DNA of 5,590 nucleotides from an uncultured Actinoplanes sp. GTDB lineage: Bacteria > Actinomycetota > Actinomycetes > Mycobacteriales > Micromonosporaceae. Of this stretch, positions 1-4,462 are shown piece by piece; position 1 is the first letter of the stretch; the number at the start of each line of letters is the position of its first letter. The notes below the pieces were generated by a model that searched no databases, had not been told where the DNA came from, and worked only from the letters and a program-made list of their open reading frames with translations. The stretch spans positions 1 through 5,590 of the forward strand of contig CAKUMG010000453.1 of NCBI GenBank assembly GCA_934667465.1. The letters are read 5' to 3'. The translations under genes were made by a program, and so were the position numbers.

Positions 1-301
1 GGCGCGAGTAGGGGTCGAAGTAGAACTGCGCGACCTCGGCGCCCGCCGCGTCACCCGGGGCGACCGCGAGGTGCGCCTCACGCCCACCGAGTGGCAGCTG
101 CTCGAACACCTGCTCCGGCACCCGGGCAAGCTGCTGAGCCAGCGCACCCTCCTGCACGACGTCTGGGGCCCGCAGTACTCGACCGAGACCAACTACCTGC
201 GCCAGTACATGGCCCGCCTGCGCCGCAAGCTCGAGGACGACCCGGCGCACCCGCGCCACCTCATCACCGAGCCGGGCATGGGCTACCGCTTCCGCGCCTG
301 A
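1..301 (+). CDS. kdpE: KdpE-type response regulator, C-terminal DNA-binding domain (5' partial)
   Basis: Only the last 99 codons are present, read in the frame starting at base 2 and ending at TGA 299-301. The receiver domain with its phosphorylated Asp lies outside the window. What remains is an OmpR/PhoB-type winged helix. Its features are an LTPTEWQLLEHL segment (beta-hairpin into helix 1), a WGPQYSTETNYLRQYMARLR recognition-helix region, and a C-terminal hairpin ending HLITEPGMGYRF. The WGPQYSTETNYLR and LITEPGMGYRF signatures are typical of KdpE rather than of generic PhoB-like regulators. KdpE is the cytoplasmic partner of the sensor kinase KdpD and activates the kdpFABC high-affinity K+ uptake operon under K+ limitation. 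By the usual order, kdpD and the transporter genes should lie upstream, outside the window. The in-frame GTG at 71 is internal and not the true start. Another OmpR-family regulator is possible but less likely. Confidence 0.86.
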   Translation, partial: ARVGVEVELRDLGARRVTRGDREVRLTPTEWQLLEHLLRHPGKLLSQRTLLHDVWGPQYSTETNYLRQYMARLRRKLEDDPAHPRHLITEPGMGYRFRA

Positions 302-660
302 GGCCCGCCCCGGCGGGGTGATCCGCGCCGCGCCCCCACGGGCGGCAACCGACCGGTCCGGCGATGCCACGCCCGGCGCGGGGGAGTGGTGGACCTCCCG
401 CGGCACGTCATGCCGGTCGGGCCACGCCGTGAGGGGGCGTCCGGTGAACCACCGGGCCGGCCGGGCGGCGTGCCGCGGGTACATCCCAGTCTCGCCGCGC
501 TGGGCACTGCCAGGACAGGGTCGTTGACGCGCCCGGTACGCCCGCGCGCCCGCCGTTGACGACCTTGCTACGGCGTCGGATGCGGCGCGAAGCCCAGCCG
601 TGGTCGTGATCGGCGGACGGGCTGCGAGGGGAGACCCGCGCGAGAGCCTCGACGGCAGGT
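302..660. other. Intergenic region between convergent kdpE and decarboxylase genes
   Basis: I see no gene in this 359-bp gap. All six frames give low-complexity Arg/Pro/Gly/Ala-rich translations without family motifs. Both flanking genes end here, so terminators are expected. Candidate hairpins besides 304-317 are 401-415 (CGGCA/TGCCG, 5-nt loop), 439-457 (GTCCGGT/ACCGGGC with one G-U pair, loop GAACC) and 591-623 (AGCCC/GGGCT enclosing GCCG/CGGC). The last lies about 40-70 nt past the minus-strand decarboxylase stop and could end that transcript. None has a T-tract, and all are weak individually. Confidence 0.5.
304..317 (+). terminator. Weak candidate terminator after kdpE
   Basis: A 5-bp perfect stem (CCCGC/GCGGG) with a 4-nt loop starts 3 nt after the kdpE stop codon. 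No T-tract follows. The position suits a terminator, but so short a GC stem is common by chance in DNA of this composition. Confidence 0.25.
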
Positions 661-2124
661 TCAGCGGGCGACCACCCGGACGGTCTTGAGGGACGGGTCG
701 GCGACGTCCGGGACCAGCATGCCGGCCTGGACGCCGGTGGTGAGGTAGTCGAGCGCACCCCGGCTGATCACCTCGCCGGGCGCGTACGCCGGGACGCCGG
801 GCGGGTAGGGACTGGCCAGCTCGGCCGCGATCCGCCCGGCGGCCTGATCGACCGGCACCTGCTCGGTCCGGGCGAAGAACGCGTCGCGGGGCAGCATCAC
901 GGACTCCAGCTCCAGCGCGCGCGGTTCGGGCAGCGCCACGGGCGGCGGGCGCTCGATCTCGTCGTGCTCGCCGGCCAGGCGGCGCATGGCGTCGACGAGG
1001 CGCTGCTCGGTGTCGTCGTCGTCCGCGTGGTTCAGCTGCGCGCCGAGGTGGCAGGTGTCCGCGGAGCCGATCGCGACGGCGCAGTTCTCCCGCAGCCACT
1101 CGGCGGCCTGGAAGCCGGTGACGCCGAGTCCGCGGACGTCGAACGTCAGCCGCAGCGGATCGATCTCGTACGCGCCGCCGGCGCCGGCCACCTCGTCGCC
1201 CATCACCCGCACGCCGGGCAGGGCGGCGACCGCGGCCCGGACCCGCGCCGCGCGCGCCAGCGCCACCGTGAGCAGCTGCTCGCCCTGCTCGACCATCTGC
1301 CGGCGCCAGCCGTCCAGGGTGGCGTAGACCAGCGGGGACGGGCTCGTGGTGCCGAGCAGGTCCTCGCGCAGCTTGAGCACGTCCGGGTCGATCAGGTCGC
1401 CCTGCAGGTGGAACACCGACGACTGCTCGACCGCGCTGCCCATCTTGTGCACGCTGGTGACGACCAGGTCGGCGCCCGCGTCCATGCCCCAGGCCGGCAG
1501 GTCCGGGTGGAACGGCAGGTGGGCGCCCCACGCCTCGTCGACGATCAGTGGTACGCCGTAGCGGTGGCACACCTCGGCGACGCCCGCGATGTCGGCGCAC
1601 GAGCCCCAGTCGGTGGGCGTGATCAGCAGCATGCCCTTGGCGTCGGGGTGCTCGCGCAGGGCCGCCTCGACATCCGCGGGCTCCGGCGGGTGCGCGAGCT
1701 GCCAGTCCCGGTCGAAGTGCGGGTGCACCCAGACCGGCTGGATGCCGCTGATGATCAGCCCCGCGACCACGGACTTGTGGGCGTTGCGGGAGACCAGCAG
1801 CTTCTCGCCCGGGCCCGCCACGGAGATCATCGCGGTCTTGACCGACAGCGAGCTGCCGCAGGTGGAGAAGAACGCGGTGCCGGCGTGGACCGCGTCGGCC
1901 ATCAGCTCCTGCGCCTGCTCGAGCACCCCGCGGGACTGGCGGCGGTCGTCGAGGCCGTTGAGCGTGAGCACGTCGGAGGCGAACACCCCGGCACCGACGA
2001 TCTCGACCACCCGGGGGTCGGCGCCGCGGCCGTGCTTGTGCCCGGGCGGGCCGTAGACGACGTCGCCGCGGCGGCGGATCTCCTGCATCGCCTCGAGGAC
2101 GGGCGTACGCGAATGGTCCATCAC
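661..2124 (-). CDS. PLP-dependent Orn/Lys/Arg decarboxylase-family enzyme
   Basis: This is a full-length 487-aa fold-type I PLP enzyme of the Orn/Lys/Arg decarboxylase family, in the shorter form resembling Bacillus SpeA. It lacks the N-terminal wing domain of the E. coli enzymes. Visible signatures are PGHK (residues 27-30), a cofactor-phosphate region near FFSTCGSSLS (85-94), NAHKS (114-118), DEAWGAH (196-202, whose Asp196 should contact the PLP pyridine nitrogen), and SVHK (224-227, with Lys227 the likely Schiff-base lysine). A C-terminal domain carries SPYPPGVPAYAPGE (438-451). The family removes the carboxyl group of basic amino acids to give polyamine precursors. The exact substrate cannot be read from the sequence, and many actinobacterial members are uncharacterised. 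The start is either GTG at 2124 or the adjacent ATG at 2121; GGGAA lies 7 nt before the GTG. The gene follows the GAF-ANTAR gene by 25 nt, so it is probably the second gene of that operon. Confidence 0.9.
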   Translation of the reverse strand: MMDHSRTPVLEAMQEIRRRGDVVYGPPGHKHGRGADPRVVEIVGAGVFASDVLTLNGLDDRRQSRGVLEQAQELMADAVHAGTAFFSTCGSSLSVKTAMISVAGPGEKLLVSRNAHKSVVAGLIISGIQPVWVHPHFDRDWQLAHPPEPADVEAALREHPDAKGMLLITPTDWGSCADIAGVAEVCHRYGVPLIVDEAWGAHLPFHPDLPAWGMDAGADLVVTSVHKMGSAVEQSSVFHLQGDLIDPDVLKLREDLLGTTSPSPLVYATLDGWRRQMVEQGEQLLTVALARAARVRAAVAALPGVRVMGDEVAGAGGAYEIDPLRLTFDVRGLGVTGFQAAEWLRENCAVAIGSADTCHLGAQLNHADDDDTEQRLVDAMRRLAGEHDEIERPPPVALPEPRALELESVMLPRDAFFARTEQVPVDQAAGRIAAELASPYPPGVPAYAPGEVISRGALDYLTTGVQAGMLVPDVADPSLKTVRVVAR

Positions 2125-2146
2125 GGCGTCGTTCCCGCCCGGACCA
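2114..2146 (-). promoter_or_regulatory. Inverted repeat enclosing the decarboxylase RBS and start codon
   Basis: On the minus strand TGGTCC (2146-2141) pairs perfectly with GGACCA (2119-2114), leaving a 21-nt loop. The loop contains the purine-rich ribosome-binding stretch (GGGCGGGAA) and the GTG start, and an inner GGCG/CGCC pairing is also possible. Formed in mRNA, this would hold the translation start of the second operon gene in a closed loop. It is a simple 6-bp stem and could be chance. Confidence 0.3.
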
Positions 2147-2149
2147 GGA

Positions 2150-2872
2150 TCAAACGCCGCCGCGGGACCCCACGCCGGCGACCAGGGCGGCGGCGACGTC
2201 GCGCAGCTTGCGGTTGGTGTCCTGCGAGGCCTTGCTGAGCAGGGCGAACGCCTCGTCGGCCGAGCAGCGCCGCCGGGCCATCAGGATGCCCTTGGCCTGC
2301 TCGATGACCGCGCGGCTGTCCATCGCCGCCTGCATCTGCTGCGCCAGCGTGGCCGTCGTGTCGTAGAGGTGCGCGTTGGCCAGCGCGACCGCGGCATAGC
2401 CGGCGAAGGTCTGTGCGAGGGTGATCGCCTCCTCGTCGAAGGCCGCCGGATCCACGCTGTAGATGTTGAGCGCGCCGGTCACCCGCTCCTGCACGGGCAG
2501 GCCCACCGACAGCGAGCTGCGGGCGCCCGCCTCGCCGGCCCGGATGGCCCAGCCGGGCCAGCGCGGCTCGTCGGCCGTGTCGGGCACCGACAGGGTCGAC
2601 ACCGAGGCGGAGGCGTCCAGGCAGGGTCCTTCGCCGCCCTGGTACTGGAACTCGTCGAGCGTCAGGGCGAGCGGGCCGGTGGCGGCCGCGGTGTGCGCAT
2701 CGGCGCCCCGGACCAGCGTCACGGACACCTCCGAGGCGCCGGGCATGCTGCGTTTCGCCAGCTCGGCGACGCGCAGCAGGACGTCGTCAAGGCTGCTCTC
2801 ACGCAGATTGATCCGGCCGAGCTCGGCGAACGCGGTGGTCGGGTCGAGCGTTTCCGGTTCTGGGGTAGTCAT
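2150..2872 (-). CDS. GAF-ANTAR domain RNA-binding transcription antiterminator
   Basis: This 240-aa protein has two domains. An N-terminal GAF sensor domain spans roughly residues 20-165, with GEGPCLDA at 80-87, a motif common in actinobacterial GAF-ANTAR proteins. A C-terminal ANTAR domain spans roughly 176-233, with the hallmark run VIEQAKGILM (189-198) followed by SADEAF, SQDTNRKLRDVA and a final helix. ANTAR domains form a three-helix bundle that binds paired hexaloop RNA hairpins and blocks transcription termination. Here the input is a GAF domain, whose ligand is unknown, rather than a phosphorylated receiver. No signal peptide or membrane segment is visible, so the protein is cytoplasmic. 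The ATG at 2872 is supported by GGAGAAG 8 nt upstream. It is the first gene of a probable operon with the decarboxylase. The long structured leader in front of it is a natural candidate for autoregulation, but no target RNA is proven. Confidence 0.92.
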   Translation of the reverse strand: MTTPEPETLDPTTAFAELGRINLRESSLDDVLLRVAELAKRSMPGASEVSVTLVRGADAHTAAATGPLALTLDEFQYQGGEGPCLDASASVSTLSVPDTADEPRWPGWAIRAGEAGARSSLSVGLPVQERVTGALNIYSVDPAAFDEEAITLAQTFAGYAAVALANAHLYDTTATLAQQMQAAMDSRAVIEQAKGILMARRRCSADEAFALLSKASQDTNRKLRDVAAALVAGVGSRGGV

Positions 2873-2880
2873 CGCGGCGG

Positions 2881-2887
2881 CTTCTCC
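2881..2887 (-). promoter_or_regulatory. Ribosome binding site of the GAF-ANTAR gene
   Basis: The minus strand reads GGAGAAG, then 8 nt, then ATG at 2872. This is a strong match to the anti-16S sequence and fixes the start codon. Confidence 0.75.
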
Positions 2888-2893
2888 GGGCGG

Positions 2894-2971
2894 GCCCCGG
2901 ACTGCGGGGCGGAGCGGGGCTGTCCTCTCCGAGGACGGACGCCGCTTCTTGACGCCGGAGGACCGCTCCGG
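2894..2971 (-). promoter_or_regulatory. Three tandem hairpins in the leader of the GAF-ANTAR operon
   Basis: Read on the minus strand, three perfect 6-bp stems follow one another between the likely promoter and the RBS. They are CCGGAG-(CGGTC)-CTCCGG at 2971-2955, GTCCTC-(GGA)-GAGGAC at 2936-2922, and GCCCCG-(CAGTC)-CGGGGC at 2910-2894. They are spaced 18 and 11 nt apart, and the last ends 6 nt before the RBS. Two have 5-nt loops and one has 3 nt, so they do not match the canonical ANTAR target (two hexaloops with A at position 1 and G at position 4). They may be an attenuator or a divergent ANTAR site, or simply GC-driven pairing. Confidence 0.4.
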
Positions 2972-2995
2972 TCGGCGGGGCGATCGCAGACCTAC

Positions 2996-3014
2996 ACCCT
3001 AACCCCGGCCGGGG
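2996..3014 (-). promoter_or_regulatory. Possible promoter -10 (TAGGGT) and 12-bp palindrome for the GAF-ANTAR operon
   Basis: On the minus strand TAGGGT (3001-2996) fits the actinobacterial TANNNT -10 pattern. A poor -35 match, TGGGAA (3024-3019), lies 17 nt upstream. The perfect palindrome CCCCGGCCGGGG (3003-3014) fills most of the spacer, where an operator could sit. Transcription from here would give a leader of about 115 nt carrying the three hairpins. The promoter call is weak because the -35 agrees at only about half its positions. Confidence 0.3.
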
Positions 3015-3040
3015 CGTTTTCCCACTTGCCGGTGGAGCTG

Positions 3041-3070
3041 GACGGCCGGCGTCCGGGTCCACCGGCCGTC
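3041..3070. terminator. Strong hairpin, possible terminator (downstream of pair)
   Basis: A perfect 9-bp inverted repeat, GACGGCCGG (3041-3049) and CCGGCCGTC (3062-3070), has a 12-nt loop. There is no T-tract on either strand, so it would be a T-less GC-rich terminator or an RNA structural element. It lies 10 nt from an even stronger hairpin. Confidence 0.4.
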
Positions 3071-3080
3071 GTCGAGCGCG

Positions 3081-3114
3081 GTGGCCCGGTCCGGAGTTGC
3101 CGGAACCGGGCCAC
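3081..3114. terminator. Long stable hairpin, probable terminator
   Basis: GTGGCCCGGT (3081-3090) pairs perfectly with ACCGGGCCAC (3105-3114). Four more pairs, CCGG (3091-3094) with CCGG (3100-3103), continue the stem past a single bulged A at 3104, closing on the loop AGTTG. Fourteen pairs make it the strongest hairpin I found. On the minus strand it begins 17 nt after the TGA at 3132-3134 that would end the decayed reading frame, which is a typical terminator position. It also separates that frame from the GAF-ANTAR promoter. It lacks a T-tract. Confidence 0.5.
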
Positions 3115-3131
3115 GCAGGAGGTGCGGCGGG

Positions 3132-3302
3132 TCAGCTCGAGAGAGTGGCGGTGTGTAGCAGGCGGTTCGGCGAGCCGCTTCCGCGGCGAGCCGGGCCGCC
3201 TGCTTCTCGCTCAGCTTGGCGGTCCAGCCCTCGACGGCCTGCCCGAAGACCCGGTCGACGGCGCCGCCGTAGCGGGTGGTGAGCGTGCCCGCGACGCTTG
3301 AT
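3132..3302 (-). pseudogene. Possible remnant of a decayed minus-strand gene
   Basis: On the minus strand, from about 3300 to 3184, 39 consecutive codons end in G or C. They read as a plausible globular or helical peptide including YGGAVDRVFGQAVEGW and AKLSEKQAARLAAEAA. This G/C-ending signature matches the real genes here and stops abruptly upstream, where third positions become mixed and no ATG or GTG lies nearby in that frame. The only in-frame ATG (3385) overlaps the plus-strand promoter and RBS. Downstream of about 3180 the signature moves to another frame, giving LLHTATLSS and a TGA at 3132-3134, as if one base had been lost. A strong hairpin follows 17 nt later. I recognise no family. 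A truncated, frameshifted gene fits best; a sequencing error or a chance open frame is possible. Confidence 0.35.
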
Positions 3303-3353
3303 ACGGCCTCGCCACGAGCTTGTTGCGGCGGCTCGATTATTCGGCAAGGCCGA

Positions 3354-3359
3354 TAGGCT
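3354..3359 (+). promoter_or_regulatory. Possible -10 element of the monooxygenase gene
   Basis: TAGGCT fits TANNNT and lies in the most AT-rich stretch of the window (about 3331-3372), 24 nt before the ATG. No convincing -35 box is visible at the expected 17-18 nt distance. The base-composition dip supports a promoter more than the hexamer alone does. Confidence 0.35.
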
Positions 3360-3370
3360 AAGTATGGAAT

Positions 3371-3377
3371 AGGGAGG
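3371..3377 (+). promoter_or_regulatory. Strong ribosome binding site of the monooxygenase gene
   Basis: AGGGAGG followed by a 6-nt spacer leads to ATG 3384-3386. This settles the start codon and suggests efficient translation. Confidence 0.75.
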
Positions 3378-3383
3378 CCCCGC

Positions 3384-4436
3384 ATGAGCGATGACTACCT
3401 CTGGTACATCCCGAATCAGGTCCGCCCGGGCCACCGCGGCGACGACGTCGTCACCGGCCACAACAGCCTGGAGACCCTGACGACGCAGGCGCTCGCGCTG
3501 GAGGAGCACGGCTGGGGCGGCGCGCTGCTCGGCACCGGCTGGGGGCGGCCCGACACGTTCACCGTCGCGGCCGCGCTCGCCGCCCGGACGACGACGTTCC
3601 GGCCGCTGATCGCGATCCGGCCCGGCTATTGGCATCCGGCGCACTTCGCGTCGTCGGCGGCCACCCTGAGCCACCTCAGCGGGGGGCGGGTGCTCGTGAA
3701 CATCGTGTCGGGCAAGGACAACCTCGCCGCGTACGGGGACAGCGAGGGCGACCAGGCGCACCGCTACGCGCGTACGAGAGAGTTCCTCCAGATCGTGCGT
3801 CGGTTGTGGACCGAGGAGGACGTGACGTACGAGGGGGCGCACTTCCGGGTGGGCGGGTCGACGGTCGTGCCGCGCCTCGGCGGCAGGCACCCGCGGCTCT
3901 ACTTCGGTGGCGCCTCCGCGGCCGCCGAGCGGGTCGCCGCCACCGAGGCCGACGTGCAGCTCTTCTGGGGCGAGCCGCTCGACGGGGTGCGCGAGCGCAT
4001 CGAGCGGCTACGGGCGCTGGAGAGCGAGCTGGGCCGTGAGCACGAGCCGCTGGAGTTCGGGCTGCGGGTGACCACGTTCGTCAGGGACACGACCGAGCAG
4101 GCGTGGGCCGACGCGGAGGCCAAGGTGGCCCGGATGGCGGCTGCCGCGGGCGGCAAACCCCGCGACTTCGACAGGCGCACCGCCGTGGGGCAGCAGCGGC
4201 TGCTCGACCTGGCCCGCCGGGGCGAGGTGCTCGACGACAACCTCTACACCACGCCGGGGCGCTTCGGCGGGGGCGGCGCGGGCACCACCTGGCTCGTCGG
4301 GTCGGCCGCGGACGTGGCGAGCTCGCTCCGCAAGTACCGGGACCTGGGCATCACGCACTTCGTGCTCTCCGACACGCCGTACCTCCCGGAGATCGAGCGC
4401 CAGGGGCACCAGCTGCTGCCGTTGCTGCGCGGGTGA
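3384..4436 (+). CDS. SsuD-like LLM-class FMNH2-dependent monooxygenase
   Basis: This 350-aa protein belongs to the luciferase-like (TIM-barrel) family that uses reduced flavin and O2. Residue order follows E. coli SsuD, the alkanesulfonate monooxygenase. Matches include LLGTGWGRPDTF (48-59), LIAIRPGYWHPAHFA (75-89), LSGGRVLVNIVSGKD (98-112), RYARTREF (127-134), PRLYFGGAS (170-178), WGEP (195-198), VGQQR (268-272), GGAGT (297-301) and a C-terminal THFVLS (324-329). Set against remembered SsuD, Arg226 is kept (Arg228), but Cys54, His228 and Tyr331 appear as Arg55, Thr230 and Thr331. The alkanesulfonate substrate is therefore uncertain, and the enzyme may act on another sulfur compound or an unrelated small molecule. 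No flavin reductase (SsuE-like) or ABC transporter is present in the window. It has its own promoter zone and a strong RBS. A glutamate-cysteine ligase gene follows after 26 nt on the same strand. Confidence 0.88.
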   Translation: MSDDYLWYIPNQVRPGHRGDDVVTGHNSLETLTTQALALEEHGWGGALLGTGWGRPDTFTVAAALAARTTTFRPLIAIRPGYWHPAHFASSAATLSHLSGGRVLVNIVSGKDNLAAYGDSEGDQAHRYARTREFLQIVRRLWTEEDVTYEGAHFRVGGSTVVPRLGGRHPRLYFGGASAAAERVAATEADVQLFWGEPLDGVRERIERLRALESELGREHEPLEFGLRVTTFVRDTTEQAWADAEAKVARMAAAAGGKPRDFDRRTAVGQQRLLDLARRGEVLDDNLYTTPGRFGGGGAGTTWLVGSAADVASSLRKYRDLGITHFVLSDTPYLPEIERQGHQLLPLLRG

Positions 4437-4449
4437 CCGCGGCTCTTCG

Positions 4450-4455
4450 TAGAGT
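4450..4455 (+). promoter_or_regulatory. Possible leaderless promoter -10 for the ligase gene
   Basis: TAGAGT fits TANNNT and ends 7 nt before ATG 4463. This is the spacing at which transcription would begin on the start codon itself. The ATG has no clear ribosome-binding sequence, in contrast to the monooxygenase gene, which agrees with a leaderless mRNA. No good -35 box is seen at 17-18 nt. Confidence 0.4.
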
Positions 4456-4462
4456 TCGGTTC

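Noticed and set aside
522..561. Repeated CGTTGACG-like boxes (TTGAC at 524 and 556) as tandem -35 elements
   Set aside because: Neither has a reasonable -10 at 16-18 nt, and both flanking genes point into this gap, so no promoter is expected.
964..2238. Long plus-strand open frame (424 codons)
   Set aside because: It lies antisense to the decarboxylase and has the His/Arg/Gly/Ala-rich, motif-free translation typical of a shadow frame in GC-rich DNA. The minus strand carries clear enzyme motifs.
2125..3000. Canonical ANTAR dual-hexaloop target RNA
   Set aside because: I looked in the leader and in the gap before the decarboxylase for two hairpins with 6-nt loops having A first and G fourth. 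AACGAC appears near 2130 but the flanking bases do not pair.
3168..3193. 10-bp direct repeat CGGCGAGCCG
   Set aside because: There are only two copies 16 nt apart, inside the Ala/Arg-rich decayed coding stretch. Codon repetition explains it.
2369..3301. Plus-strand open frame (310 codons) across the GAF-ANTAR gene and its leader
   Set aside because: Its translation is Arg/Gly/Ala-rich with no family motif. It crosses the hairpins and is a shadow of the minus-strand gene.
3132..3890. Minus-strand open frame of 252 codons
   Set aside because: Most of it is antisense to the monooxygenase and has no motifs. Only its last few codons, near 3132-3180, may belong to the decayed gene.
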